From: Sphaerolaimus hirsutus
Taxonomy: Eukaryota > Nematoda > Chromadorea > Monhysterida > Sphaerolaimidae
Length of the DNA stretch: 64,000 bases
Reading direction: 5' to 3'
Assembly: GCA_964036195.1 (NCBI GenBank)
Contig: OZ038456.1
Location: 20,226,104-20,290,103, forward strand
The notes under the pieces were generated by a model, which was given only the letters and a program-made list of their open reading frames with translations, did not search any database and had not been told where the DNA came from. Below are positions 41,494-53,324 of this stretch, piece after piece; the stretch's first letter is position 1, and the number at the start of each line of letters is the position of its first letter. A program made the position numbers and the translations under genes.

Positions 41494-41679
41494 TGCACCA
41501 GTGGAATTCAAAAATATTTCACCCAACACTTTTGCATATGAATTATCTGGGTTGCCTGTTGTTGGGCTTTCGCGGTAAATTTGGTGGTTCTCAGCTGTAA
41601 CATCCCTTTATGTATGATTTTAAGCAGGTATTGTAAGCAGTGTATCATTAGTGAAGTATTTACACATGAAGTAACTTTA

Positions 41680-41822
41680 CACTTTTGGTACCCGAGTAGT
41701 TTTGCCAGGAAAGTGTAATAAAGCGTACAGGTATTTTACTAAAGCGTAAGCATAAGCATAGGTATAAATACCCATTTACCCAGGTATTTCAGGTAAGCGT
41801 TAATACGCTTTCGCAACTCTGC
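41680..41822. repeat. Right-end fragment of the ACGTTTACG-type hAT-like family
   Basis: GGTACCCGAGTAG, AAGCGTAAGCATAAGC and CCCAGGTATTTCAGG lead to TTTCGCAACTCTG. The left end is missing. It ends about 20 bp from the donor of exon 8 of gene C. Confidence 0.6.
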
Positions 41823-41844
41823 ATAAAGGTGATAAAAGTCAAAC

Positions 41845-41950
41845 CTGTTTTTGAAAATGAAAAAATCCACACCATCCTCGGATCCATAGCCAACAACAGC
41901 AACTGCATGCCCACCAACAGATGTACAAGATTCACCCATTTCCAAGATGC
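41845..41950 (-). CDS. Gene C exon 8, catalytic His
   Basis: 106 nt, phase 1 to 2. GILEMGESCTSVGGHAVAVV then GYGSEDGVDFFIFKN. His in GGHAV, Asn as last full codon. Same size and phase as in gene B. Confidence 0.88.
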
Positions 41951-42029
41951 CTGTGACAGTGTTTTTGTTAAACATTCACTTTGAGCACATTTTTCAGTGA
42001 CAATAGTTGCTAGAATGGGTGTCCGCAAA

Positions 42030-42427
42030 CGAGCCCGTGCCATCCGACATCTAAACCCATCCGACATCTAGACCAATCACACACTTAATTTTGTGTCATC
42101 CCACGGGTAACCCCACCCCAAACCGCCCAGCGATCTATCTATCCCTGGGCCTATTTTTTTGGCTACTTTCCCCCGAAAAACCCCCCACCCCGGTAATTGC
42201 CTAGCTATCTAGCTATCTGGAGCGCTTTTGAGCAATTTTACTCTAATTTGCACTAAAAATCTCTAATTTTCATACTTCTTACAGATTTTCACCTTCCAAA
42301 TCATTAGGTCATGTGTTTTATTGCCTCTTCTCAGCATACCGGGTATAATTAAATGACGTGTTCCGTGTCAACATGTTCCGTGTCCCAGTCTAGATGTCGG
42401 ATGGGTTTAGATGTCGGTTAAGCATGA
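42030..42427. mobile_element. TIR element with repeated CATCCGACATCTA ends
   Basis: CCATCCGACATCTAAACCCA followed by a second CATCCGACATCTAGA faces TCTAGATGTCGGATGGGTTT and TAGATGTCGG. The outer limit is approximate. Confidence 0.65.
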
Positions 42428-42661
42428 CCCCCGCTAACGATGGCAAAGCCTCCAGAAAATAATATTTAAAAGTTTTAAGTATTATTTTTTTAAATAACTT
42501 TTCGGATTTTTGAATTTTTCCCCTAAACAGTTTTCAAATTTTTTTTAGTTTTTGAATTTTTTGGGTAGTTTTTGAATTTTTTTGAGTAGTTTTTGAATTT
42601 TTTTGGGAAAAAAAGTTGTATTTAAAACTTTCATTGCAGCATTTGGGTTATTCATCATGTT

Positions 42662-43812
42662 TAGTGATGGAAAAAGCGCCAGGCTTTCGGCGCCAAGCGC
42701 CAAAAGCGCCATGGCGCTTTTCTGATCTCGGCGCCAAGCGCCAATGGCGCCAGAGCAAAATGGCGCCAAGCGCCAAAAGCGCCATGGCGCTTTTCTGGAC
42801 CTCAGCGCCAAGCGCCAATGGCGCCAGAGGGTGATGGCGCCAAGCGCCAATAGCGCCAGCGCCAAAAAATTTGTTCTGCAATTGGATGGTAGAAAAATGA
42901 GTGCATAACTGTGTGAACTTTTGCCCATTCAAACAACCACTACAACGTTAAAAATTGTTTAAATGCCCAGAGATATATTTTTCAGTCAAACATCATGACT
43001 GGAGAAGTTTCAATGGGGAGATCTTTGTTTCTCCCAGCTAAGAGCTGGAGTGATTTAAGGGGCGTATATAGCCATAAACAGTTGAAAATAGGTGATAATA
43101 CACGTTAAAGATGATGATTTTGAAGTCTGAAAAGTCTGAAGGTATTTTTAAGGTGAATACTATAAAAAGTATGAAAATCAGCATTTTTTTGTGAAAATTG
43201 GGGCAAAATTTCTCTAATAATCGGTCCGTATCTGGTTTCCGGTTGATTGGGGGGGCTCGAGGGATCGTAGCCTAAAATTATGTTTCAAGTTAGATAGATA
43301 GCTGAGCGGCCCTGGGGGTGGATAGATAACTGCAGCATTTAAGGGTAACTCCACCGTCCCCCCTCCAACCCCCGCCAGACTGAACGCCTGATTTAGACAG
43401 CAAGAAAGAATTGGGAGCAAAGCATAAAAGGGGATTTATCGCCAGCACATTTTAACACCTTTGCTTTTATTCGATGTAGGTACCTATATAAAGGCTGCCG
43501 TAAAATTAACTTATCTTTATTCATTTGTCCTCAAAATTGATCATCTCGAGTGGCGATTTCACCGTATTTTAACAATTTCATATTATCATGGTTGGCGCTT
43601 TTTTGGCGCCATTTAAAATGCCGGCGCCAGGCGCCAATAGCGCCACCGGCAAATGGCGCCAAGCGCCAAAAGCGCCATGGCGCTTTCGCAGACCCCAGCG
43701 CCAAGCGCCAATGGCGCCAGAGCGTTTTAGCGCCAAGCGCCAAAAGCGCCATGGCGCTTTTTGCTTTGGCGCTAGCGCCAGGCGCCAGCGCCATGGCGCT
43801 TTTCCATCACTA
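42662..43812. mobile_element. GCGCC-family hAT-like element, perfect 8-bp TSD
   Basis: Ends TAGTGATGGAAAAAGCGCCA and GCGCTTTTCCATCACTA, flanked by atcatgtt at 42654-42661 and 43813-43820. GGCGCCAAGCGCCAA words at both ends. The centre of about 700 bp differs from that of 28175-29080, so it is another subfamily. Confidence 0.92.
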
Positions 43813-43820
43813 ATCATGTT

Positions 43821-44312
43821 CATCTAACTTTTTAAATTTGATTTTCACAATTGTCTAGCATTTACATCAATCAAAGCCCTTATGTGGACCAGTTTATGAT
43901 ATCTTTGTTTCATTCACTCATTGTTACAAAAAAAAAACAGGGAAAGGCAATAAAACAAAACATTTTCAAAATCAATGCCAATACACAAAACTCATCTGTA
44001 GTTACTGCACACACTTGACAATTCACTCGAATCATAACCTCTTTTCCAGAGACTCGGAATTCAGCGTTTTTACGTTTTCAATACAGCTCAGACACACCGC
44101 AGTCAATTGTCAATTGATTTGGAATGTTGAACTTAGATACATATCAATCAATGCCCTGAATTCCCACAAAAATGTAGAAAGTCTTTTTGAATCTTTTGAA
44201 AAAATCGATTTTTATGTATTTTCTCACCGTGTGTGCTCAAAATTTCAAAAAGTCCAAAAAAAATCTAAAATTTGAAAATGTTTTCAAATGTTCAACTTTT
44301 TTGCCATTGTTA
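43821..44312. other. Gene C intron 7, unclassified
   Basis: AT-rich, with a plus-strand open frame at 44015-44275 without motifs. I see no element ends. Confidence 0.35.
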
Positions 44313-44441
44313 GTGTCCGCACACTAGTTACACAGCGAAAAAATTGCCGTGTGTCAACTGAAAAAGTGTCATGCGTGTGCGTGCAGTTGACACAGGGATT
44401 TCGAGTATAATATTGTCATATTATAAATATACTAGTAAATA

Positions 44442-44877
44442 TACCGTATTACCTCGAAATACCCCCAGGGGGTTTATTTTTTCGCCAGCAAAATTTGAGG
44501 GGGGATAATTCGAGGGGGGATTTATTCGAGGGAGGTCTATTATTTCGCCAGAAATTTTCGGAAATTCCCCATACGCGGACGTAGAAAAATCGAGCAATTA
44601 CATTGATGTATATGTGTTTATACGCATATATCTGTATATACACAAAAACCCGTCCCTAACGTCACTTAATCATCAGTTTTAACGTGTGTTCTGCATTGTA
44701 CAGATCACAAACTGCGGTATTTGTCATGTACGTTCACGTTACACTCAATCTTAGGGGGGGGGGTATTTCGAGGGGGGGGTTTATTATTTCCTCAGCCGAA
44801 ATTTAGGGGGGGTATTTCGAGGGGGGGGGGCGGGGGTTAATTCAAGGGGGGGAGGGTTAATTCGAGGTAATACGGTA
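44442..44877. mobile_element. CGAAATACC-family MITE
   Basis: TACCGTATTACCTCGAAATA and AATTCGAGGTAATACGGTA, TA borders. Close copy of 21372-21797. Confidence 0.85.
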
Positions 44878-45142
44878 TATATGACATAGGGCTTATCATA
44901 ACACCATAGTATGAACAAACAGAGGCTTTTACACTAAAAAATGGCTTAAAACCAGTAAATGTGAATGTGTAATTGTGCGGTTGTAAGAAAAATTGCAAAA
45001 TACCTAGTGCTTAAGTACTAAAAATTTTGGCCAAGGTTTAAAATGAAAAACGGTTACGATGCTTGCATTTGAACACATTTTTTTATTTTTTTAACCTTTG
45101 AAAAAAACCCTCAGCCACCCTCAGCCATGTTCTAGTCGCAGT

Positions 45143-46489
45143 TAGCATTCAAAAAAATCACCGATTTTTTGGAAAATATATATAAATATATCACTCCAAA
45201 TTTGGAAACAAATACAAATATATATAAATCACTCAAGGTCTTTAGAAAATATAATTAAATTACCGAAAAAATAACTCAAGCTCAAAAAAAATCTCAAAAA
45301 ATCACTTGCGCTTTATTTCAATTTCTAGTGATATTGTGGGCTATTGTGGGCTTAATTTACCATTTGCAAGCAAAAAATGTACTCTAATGTACCACACTCT
45401 ATTTGTTATCATTTCACAAGCAGTATTTGTCATACAATATTTGACAAGTGAAAATATCAAGCAAATAACACATCAGAAAAATTCAACCTACAACCTCAAT
45501 GACTTGAAAAACATTTTGCACCAAACCTATAGTGCATGGTTGTGGCAGTGAATGTTTGTCCAAATAGCTGCTCAGCACTTATAGTAGTGCCAGGTATGCT
45601 GAGCAAGTTTAGTGCAATTCACTTAGTTCATGCAACCATCTAGTGTCCTAAAAAGCTACTTTTTTGACAGTGGTGAGCTGTGAAAACTCAGGGCACATGG
45701 CTACATTTTTGGCTACATTTTGGCAACATTTTTGTGACACTAGTGGTACTGGTGTTGCCATGGCAACAGTTTTCCACAGTTGTTCCCCATATTTGAAAAC
45801 TGACAACATTGGTGTATGAAACTAAGTATTACCAGTTTTCAAAAGTAGTGAACTGAGTTTTCAGTTATTGTAAATCATTTTTCATGACATCAAATTGGTA
45901 TTTTTGGTTGAATGTCATGTTTTATTTTAGAAAAGTATGTTATAAGAAAAAGGGATGCTTTGTAAAATGTTACAATACAATTCATAGCAGGATAGCAACA
46001 AACTAGTGACTTGCCAAAACCACCCCACTGAAATTCATGCCATTTGTAAAAACTGAAGATATACAGCATTCAATTGTGGAAAACTGGATGGAAAACTGAA
46101 ATGTCACCATTTCTGTCGATTTCAGTTTTCAAAAAGTTATGGTGAAAACTGGTGTGTGTGGGCACAATATTTACCTGCTATGAACACTATTTTAACTCAA
46201 TAATGCTCTACATGAGCAGAGAGATTTTCTGGAGAAAATCACTAGCAAAATTCTCTTGCACAAATTACATATTTTAGTCATAAAACGCAATTATTGCACC
46301 ACAATGTATCTAGTATGAGTGATTTTCTCAGTGATTTTTTTTGAAATATAATGATTCATATAGTGATTCAAAAATATAAAAATATATCACGCAGAATTTG
46401 AAAAATATATAAATATATCTAAATCACGGGTTATTTATATTTATTGTGATTTTCAAAAATATAAATCACGGGTTATTTTTCGAATGCTA
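45143..46489. mobile_element. TAGCATTC hAT-like element, 8-bp TSD
   Basis: Ends TAGCATTCAAAAAAATCACC and TTATTTTTCGAATGCTA, flanked by gtcgcagt (45135-45142) and gtcgcggt (46490-46497), one mismatch. It is an inverted relative of 30792-32701, without the mariner insertion. Confidence 0.85.
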
Positions 46490-46613
46490 GTCGCGGTGTC
46501 AACTAGTGTGCTGGCCGCCAATAGTGGGAACATGCGGGCAAGCACTTGGAGTCATTAGCTGGCATAAACATCGAAATGAAACACTACTCAACAGTACAAC
46601 AAATTCACTGTAC

Positions 46614-46773
46614 CTTGGCTGTATGAGAAAAAAGGCTTCTCCACCTTGAGGGAAGTGACCAAAGGTCCATTTTGCAGCATCTCCACAAGCAAGTCATCAG
46701 TTACTTGATCATATGTTTTACGTGCATAACTTGTCAGAAATGTGCCATTTGTTGGTGTGGCACACTCCTCTAC
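46614..46773 (-). CDS. Gene C exon 7
   Basis: 160 nt, phase 0 to 1. VEECATPTNGTF, VTDDLLVEMLQNGPLV, FFSYSQ. Acceptor tttccag, donor caag|gtacag. Confidence 0.86.
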
Positions 46774-46997
46774 CTGGAAAGTTTGTTAAGTGCAATCAAT
46801 TATTAAAGCTGATCATGATTGTTGGATGGTTTGGATGGTGACATGATTAAAATTTAGCTGTCTTTGTTAAAATATTTGTACTGTAAATGTTTTTGTACAG
46901 ATGGATTATTTTGGAAGCACCATCATTTTGAAGTGCACTAAGCCTATGCAGTTTTCAGGATTGACAAACAAAAGTTCAAAAAATTATCACAACTGAC

Positions 46998-47195
46998 AGG
47001 CAATGTGTATGGGGCATATGCATTCTTGACCACAGGTGTGTGCGATTTGAGCCAATCATATACCCAGTAGTCCCAGACACCGTGACAGTCATATTTGACA
47101 TCTCCACGGTCCCAGCAGTCAATCAGCCACTTCTCACTCAGGGGGATGGGGTTGCCACCATTGGCTATGCCCAGGAAGCCATTGAGCACGTGCAA
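46998..47195 (-). CDS. Gene C exon 6
   Basis: 198 nt, phase 0-0. LHVLNGFLGIANGGNPIPLS, EKWLIDCWDRGDVKYDC, WLKSHTPVVKNAYAPYTLP. It shows the ancestral form of exon 6, without the MITE of gene B and the duplication of gene A. Confidence 0.87.
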
Positions 47196-47275
47196 CTGAC
47201 ATTTTTTTAAATTGACTGTTGGGTATTTCACTCTGAGTAGTAAGCAAAAGTGAGCTAAGTTTTTGTTCAACTTAC

Positions 47276-47305
47276 TGAAGACCACATTGAACAACTGCCA
47301 CAGCT
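47276..47305 (-). CDS. Gene C exon 5, catalytic Cys micro-exon
   Basis: 30 nt, SCGSCSMWSS, between ttcacag and gtaagt. Joined to exon 4 it gives SQKSCGSC. Ser stands at the Trp26 position. Confidence 0.88.
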
Positions 47306-47574
47306 CTGTGAAATTTGAGCAAATGTAAATGCAAAGTAAACAATTGTTATCCATCTATCTATGGGTGATTGTGTTTAAGTTATTTACTATATTTTGCAGG
47401 TATCGTTTATTAATGGGTGTAATGTATGAATGTTATTGCAGTCCTTGCCATGGACACAAAAAAGCTATTCGAAATTAGAACCCAGAAATGAACAACAATG
47501 TAAATACTTATATTTTGTCACCTTTTTTATTTTGGAAAACACATTAAATAATGTCATTAAAAGCAATTTACAAC

Positions 47575-47739
47575 CTTTTGACTGCCTACATCACCAGATG
47601 GGTAAAACTTGCTGGCAGGCACTTCCCTTTTTGACAGTCTCCTTGTTATTTCATTGCCAGAAGTTGAACTTCCAGTCTCAGTTTCTGGTTCTGTTCCCTC
47701 TTCTGGCCCGCCAAGGAAGTCTTTTAGTTCGTCTTCATC
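47575..47739 (-). CDS. Gene C exon 4
   Basis: 165 nt, phase 0-0. DEDELKDFLGGPEEGTEPET, then LSKREVPASKFYPSGDVGSQ. End of propeptide, acidic linker and start of the mature enzyme. Confidence 0.86.
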
Positions 47740-48023
47740 CTGCATTTTGTAAATTTATTAGTTAGATAAATGTGTCACTAATTCCATCATAAGATTGGGC
47801 ATTTTTGTGGTTTATTAGGGTTGGAATTGACAATATTAGTTACGGTAGACAAATCCTTGAATGGTTGTATTGTAGGATGTGTTTCCTCACACATGAAGAA
47901 CTAGGGAAGAGATTTGAACTGGAATAATACAGACATTTTTGTTGAAACATTAAAAAAATCTGCACTACTTTTTTACCAGTTATATAATACTACACCTCAG
48001 GTTCAGTTTCAACAATAATCACG

Positions 48024-48354
48024 CACAGCAAAAAATGGATCTATGAAGTGTGGAAACGGCCTGGATGCGCGTAAAGCGGCGCGCTTCCACACGCTACCAC
48101 CAACATCACGAAAATCTCAGTGAAGTGTCTTCCACACGCTTCAACTAGCTTCACCGCGCGCTTCACGTGCATCCAAAATGTGGAAGACACTTCACATACG
48201 TATACATGTGTGTGGGAGCGCCATATAGTGCCTTCACGCAGATTTTTGTGATGTGGGTGGAAGCGCCGACATGCTTGGTGAAGCGTCGGGAAGTGTCGGC
48301 GTGAAGACACTTCCCGACGCTTCACCACACATCCACACACCCATTTTTGCTGTG
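48024..48354. mobile_element. MITE with CACAGCAAAAAATGG ends
   Basis: CACAGCAAAAAATGGATC and ACCCATTTTTGCTGTG. GTGGAAGACACTTCAC words in both orientations. Flanks acg and aca could be a 3-bp TSD. Confidence 0.72.
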
Positions 48355-48470
48355 ACATTCAAGAGACAATGGATTCACATGCTTAGTTTCCAATGTAACT
48401 TGCACCGGCTTACAGCACTTTCTACTCCACAAATGGATACTGGCACAGTGAGCACACTCAAGGTGGATGG

Positions 48471-48960
48471 CAGAGTTGTTAAAAGTACCAAACTTTTTTC
48501 AAAGTATACATAAACATAAAGTATTTATTTTTTACTCGCCCCCTGAGTACAGGAAACGTAAAGTAATTTTTTTACTTTTACTCATGAGTAAACGTGAGTA
48601 AATGTACTTTTGCTCCCAGAAAACGTAAACGTGAGTATTTTTGAGAAATGTTACCCCACGTTTCACTCAAAATCATCAATTTTGGAGCGTTTTAAAAAAA
48701 TTCGGATACGTATGTGCATGTAGACACATTTCCGACTGTTTTCCCCATTTTTAGCATATTCTCTCCCTTTTTCCATTCTATTCCTTCAAAAAGTCGATAA
48801 AAATACTTACCAGAAATACGTTTTCTGTACTCGAATACTTTCAAAAAGTATACATAAAAGCGAGTACAGGAACTTTTTTCGGAGGAAACGTAAACGTATT
48901 TACTCTGTACTCGAGTATACGTATTTATCGAGTAAAAGTAAATACGTTTTAACAACTATG
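48471..48960. mobile_element. CAGAGTTG hAT-like element, perfect 8-bp TSD
   Basis: Ends CAGAGTTGTTAAAAGTACCA and ATACGTTTTAACAACTATG, flanked by gtggatgg at 48463-48470 and 48961-48968. GAGTAAA/AGTACTTT words are iterated, with a short CGAGTAAAAG palindrome family. Confidence 0.9.
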
Positions 48961-49319
48961 GTGGATGGTGCCAATTGCCAACAGAACATTTGCTTAACAA
49001 ATTATCACTCAAACTTTCTTACAGCTGTCAATAAGGCACTTTGATTCTGCCTTTGACCCATCAAAAATATAAATATTACATTGTTATAGTACCTTATGAC
49101 TGACTTAGGTGATGCTTTGGGGTCAGCCCTCAGCTCTGTGGAGTGAGCTGGTGGGCTGAAGTGTCTTTTCAATTCACCATCACAATTCCCATCATTGTCA
49201 GAATGACCAGCTTTCACGGATGCCAAAAATTGTAAACTTGAGTAAAAATTGAAAAGTTGAGGAAATATAGAAAATGAAAGTCAAGACTAAAGAAACAAAT
49301 GAAAATAACATTAAATGCA

Positions 49320-49745
49320 GAGTTGTTGAAAGTAATGAACTTTTTCAAAGTAAACCTAACGTAAAGTATTTTTTATGCACACCTGAGTACAGAAAACCAA
49401 GTAAAATTTGTTTACGCTGAGTAAAAGGTAAGTAAACGTAAATACCAGTATTTTACTCAGGGAAAACGTAAAAGAAATTTTTTTCTCATTTTTGTACCTA
49501 GGCAGATGTAAAAAGGAGTAAACGTGAAAGCGAGAGTCGGCGCTTTCCCTGCCCATAGCAAATTATATCATATCCGCTACCATTTTTGCAGCCGTTTTTG
49601 GGTGTATTTTGCTTTTTATACACCCCAAAAAATACGTTTTCTTTACTCGCGTACTTTCAAAAAGTACGCGAGTAAGTGAGTACTGGTATTTTTTTGTGAG
49701 GAAACGTAAACGGTAATTACGCAGTACTCGAGTATACATATTTAT
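49320..49745. repeat. CAGAGTTG-family element, right end cut by another element
   Basis: It starts CAGAGTTGTTGAAAGTAATG and carries GTACTCGCGTACTTTC words. At 49746 a new CAGAGTTG end of the ACGTTTACG/AAGCGTAAGC type begins and runs to about 49890. Confidence 0.6.
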
Positions 49746-50272
49746 CAGAGTTGTTAAAATACCGCTATTTTTGGAAAGCGTAAGCGTAAGCGTAAATACA
49801 CTTTCCAAATTTTGAGTATGGATAGGTACTGTAAGCGTAAGGTATTGTTAAAATACCTAGGAAAGCGTAAAATAAAGCGTAAGCGTAAATTTCTTTGAGA
49901 AAGTGCTCTTGCGTCAGAAAACACCCTTGATTTCACTATTAGATGAATTTGTACACCATTGTCATTCATATTTTCACATTAGTACACAGTTGCATACTTA
50001 TTATACATTAAGTTTCTGTATGCGTTCACAATCAAGTAAATATGCATACCAGGTGAATATATACTCACATACAGTGGCGGCAAAGGAAATGCATCCCGGA
50101 TTCTGTCTGTTTTTGTTCAGTGAACTGTTTCAAAATGAAGCTCTCAGCGACTGTTTTTGAAATCCATTTTCAGGGGTTTGGGGGGGGGTTCGCGGGGGTT
50201 CAAAATATAGGCATAGAAGGGAGGAAAAGGAGAAAAATCGCTAAAAGTAGGTGAAAAATGTCTAAAAATGGG

Positions 50273-50723
50273 TACCGTATTTCCTCGAAATACCCCCCCC
50301 CTCGAAATACCCCCCCCCTCGAAATACCCCCCCTCAAAATGGACACTATGAACTTATAAACCCCCCCCTCGAAATACCCCCCCCCCCAAATATAGTGTAT
50401 AGAGAACGTAAATGACAAAGGCTGCGGTTTGTCATCTGTGTAATGCAAAACACACGTTAAAAACGATGACTATGTTATGTGAGAACAGTGATTATACGTC
50501 TACACACTTATACAAGTCTTTAGAGTCTTATAAATGGCGATTTTTGTTGCATTTTCGACGTCTGCGTACGTTTCAGACGACAATTTAGTACTTGGTTTTC
50601 AAAAAATTTCTGGCGAAATAATAAACCCCCCCCTCGAAATACCCCCCCCCTCGTTTAACCCCCCCTCAAAATTCTCACTCTGAAACAATAAACCCCCCGG
50701 GGGTATTTCGAGGAAATACGGTA
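50273..50723. mobile_element. CGAAATACC-family MITE
   Basis: TACCGTATTTCCTCGAAATA and TATTTCGAGGAAATACGGTA. Very close to 17530-17959, including the centre with AGTCTTTAGAGTCTTATA. Confidence 0.87.
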
Positions 50724-51024
50724 TATAAGGACATATGGTACTAAAAACAGCTGAAAATAGGCAGTTAGACACATAAACTAGTGATTTTAGAGGTGAAATA
50801 CTATATATAATATGAAAAATAGCGATTTTGAGCGAAAACTGGTGTGTAGTTTCTCAAAAATCGCTCCAGATAGATAGATAGCTGGCTGATCTGCGAGGGG
50901 GGGAGTTAGGGGATAGTAGCCCAAAATTTTGCCTCTGGGATAGATAGATAGCTGACGGATTTCGGGGGGGGTAACCCCCCGCCCCAACCCGTCCCCCTAC
51001 TGAACCCCTGGTTTTAACACCATT

Positions 51025-51116
51025 CAGAATAAAACAAAATAAAATTAATATAAAATACAATTTTACTACACTTTTTATATGTAAAAAATTTTGGTAAAGA
51101 GTTTTACTCAAACTAA
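51025..51116. repeat. CAGGGTTGG-family right-end fragment
   Basis: AATAAAACAAAATAAAATTA, AATTTTAC words and TTTTACTCAAACTAACCCCG. A degraded right end only. Confidence 0.45.
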
Positions 51117-51194
51117 CCCCGGTGCTAGCAATTAAATTATAAAACTGGTATGTTTTTTTGCGATTTTTTGCAAAACCATTCCCGTGTGACAAAC

Positions 51195-51340
51195 CATGGT
51201 TGCGAACTTGTTGAGCCTGAGGCAAAATTTGCCACCATTCTTCTTGTTTTCCTGGGTTATCTCCTTTGCGCGTTTGCGGAACAAATTTCGCCTGTGCGCT
51301 TCTTCCGCTTTTTCACCGCCGAAGTCCCTGCCGCGTTTTT
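51195..51340 (-). CDS. Gene C exon 3, I29 propeptide
   Basis: 146 nt, phase 1 to 0. EEAHRRNLFRKRAKEITQEN and KFCLRLNKFATM. Acceptor cgcacag. A MITE border lies only about 25 bp upstream of it. Confidence 0.87.
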
Positions 51341-51832
51341 CTGTGCGTTTGACAAGTTGGCAGTTACCGTATTACCTCGAAGTAACCCCCCCGCTTGAAT
51401 TAACCCCCCCTCCTCGCATTCACCCCCTATAATTTTGCTGAGAAATTAATAAACCCACCCCTCGAAACACCCCCACCCCTAAAATTGAATGTAAAGAGAA
51501 CGTACATGACAAATACCGCAGTTTGTGATCTGTACTAGCGATGTAAAAGCGCCATGGCGCTGGCGCCTGGCATTAGCGCCAGAGCAAAAAGCGTCATGGC
51601 GCTTTTCTGGAGCGCAAAGCCCTTATGGTGCCAGAGGATGATGGCGGCAAGCGCCAAAGCACATGCTATATTTTTTTGCAACTGAAAAAGTAAAAGCTAT
51701 CGACTGCACACTCTTTATGAAACTTTACCATCACCAATTCGATTGATTAGTGAAAAAAATTCACAAAAATACATTGAATACATTTTTCCTTGAATTTAAG
51801 CCCCACCCTCAAAACACTCCCAGGGGCCAGAT

Positions 51833-52454
51833 TTAATTCTCCCTACAGATTTGTAGGGTAGGGCGTACGCCCGATAGATTTTTTAAAGTTCAGCCGCATC
51901 GACGCACGTGCACCGAGAGCAAGGCGGTTTGTAAAATATACGAAACCATCCCTTAAGGTCGCCGATATTGCAATATTGACGTATATCGCTTCGATTTTGG
52001 CCCGGAAATCACTATTTCGTCATTTCTTGGCCGTCTGCCAATTCGCTTTTTATTTTATTTTGTCGGGCGGGTTACTCGCATAAGTCGCGCTTTTGTACGC
52101 TCGTGCATGCATTTCTTTCTTGTCGCTGCCCTCATGGTTTCGGTTGTAGGCAGTGAACACTAAAAAAGTGACCACCTGACTACACAAAAGCGCAACTTAT
52201 GCTAGTAACCAGTCCGACAAAATAAAATAAAAACGAATTGGCCGACGGCCAAAAATAACGAGATCAAGATTTCCGTGCCAAAATCGAAGCGATATACGTC
52301 ATATTGCAATATCGGCGACCTTAAGGGATGGTTTAGTATATTTTACAAACCGCCTTGCTCTCGGTGCATGTGGGTCGATGCGGCTGAACTTTAAAAAATC
52401 TATCGGGCGTACGCATTACCCTACAAATCTGTAGGGAGAATTAAATCTGGCCCC
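51833..52454. mobile_element. Fold-back element, 622 bp
   Basis: GGGGCCAGATTTAATTCTCC pairs with GGAGAATTAAATCTGGCCCC. The arms match to a centre near 52143 (for example TCGCCGATATTGCAATATTG against ATATTGCAATATCGGCGA). CAG flanks both sides, a possible short TSD. Confidence 0.87.
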
Positions 52455-52456
52455 AG

Positions 52457-52870
52457 GTGCCAGTTCCGCAAGTGGAATGATAAATGATGAGTTAAGAGAC
52501 AAGAGTAAAGTTAAATGGCAAATAATAAGTTAATAGATAAGAGTAAAGTTAAGAATCAAGCAAGTGTATCCAAATCTTATTTTTTGTATCCAAATCTTAT
52601 GTTTTTGTATCCAAATCATATGTCAAAAATTAGATTTGGATACAAAAACACAAGATCTGGATAAGAAAAAATAAGATTTGGATACACTTGCTTGACTCTT
52701 AACTTTACTCTTATCTCTTAACTAATCATTTGTCATTTAACTTGCCTCTTAAATTTACTCGTCTCTTAACTCATCATTATCATTTAACTTTACTCTTAAC
52801 TTGCCATTTGTCATTTTACTCAACTCTTGACTTTTAACTCTTAACTTTTCCACTTGCGGAACTGACCCCA
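52457..52870. mobile_element. MITE with TTCCGCAAGTGG ends
   Basis: GTGCCAGTTCCGCAAGTGGA and TCCACTTGCGGAACTGACCC. AAGAGTAAAGTTAA and ATCCAAATCTTAT words are arranged as a palindrome. The ATCCAAAT centre is shared with the CCCAGACCC MITEs. Confidence 0.78.
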
Positions 52871-53173
52871 GGTATGAGTGAGCTGAGTGAACAATAGTCA
52901 GGCACGAAATTCCACATGAATAACGCATACATCACATACAGAATGAACCCAACACACCCCTAGAATTAACATTCTCAAATTTTGCTGATGAAATAATGAA
53001 AACCCCAGCCCTATTTCGTGAAAATATGGTGAACAAATATGTTGGTTTGAGAATTGTATAATTTAGCACACAATTGTATTCATGAAATTACCATCCCTGG
53101 GGGTATTTCAAGGGGGTTAATTTAAGGGGGGATTCCAGGTTTATTCGAGGAAATACAGTATCAAATAACAAAC

Positions 53174-53303
53174 TGTTTGATCTGGCCCAATCTGCCTTTG
53201 CATGGCCTTTCTCCACTTCGAAAAGTATGTCTGCATCTTCCTGGGTGTAAACTGCACATTCGTATTTTTTGGCTTCCAGCAGGGAGAAAGTGCCCAGCAG
53301 AAC
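53174..53303 (-). CDS. Gene C exon 2
   Basis: 130 nt. VLLGTFSLLEAKKYEC, TQEDADILFEVEK, ADWARSN. Donor aaca|gtttgt, acceptor aacacag. Almost identical to gene A exon 2. Confidence 0.87.
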
Positions 53304-53324
53304 CTGTGTTTTGAATTTTCAAAT

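Larger units (their letters stand above)
44315..46518. mobile_element. TIR element with GCACACTAGTT ends, hosting two insertions
   Basis: Left GTCCGCACACTAGTTACACA, right GTCAACTAGTGTGCTGGCC. The MITE 44442-44877 and the hAT-like element 45143-46489 lie inside it. The true own length is only a few hundred bp. Confidence 0.6.
51365..53160. mobile_element. CGAAATACC-family MITE, heavily interrupted; makes up most of gene C intron 2
   Basis: Left TACCGTATTACCTCGAAGTA, right TTATTCGAGGAAATACAGTA. Inside are a GCGCC-like piece starting TAGCGATGTAAAAGCGCC (51537-51680), a fold-back (51833-52454) and a second MITE (52457-52870). Pairing of the outer ends is inferred from family structure. Confidence 0.6.

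Noticed and set aside
49098..49214. Minus-strand exon candidate (ASVKAGHSDNDGNCDGELKR) between exons 3 and 4 of gene C
   Set aside because: Its donor (ataag|gtacta) would leave phase 2 while exon 4 needs phase 0. Exon 3 joins exon 4 perfectly (NKFATM-DEDELKDFLG), and genes A and B lack it.
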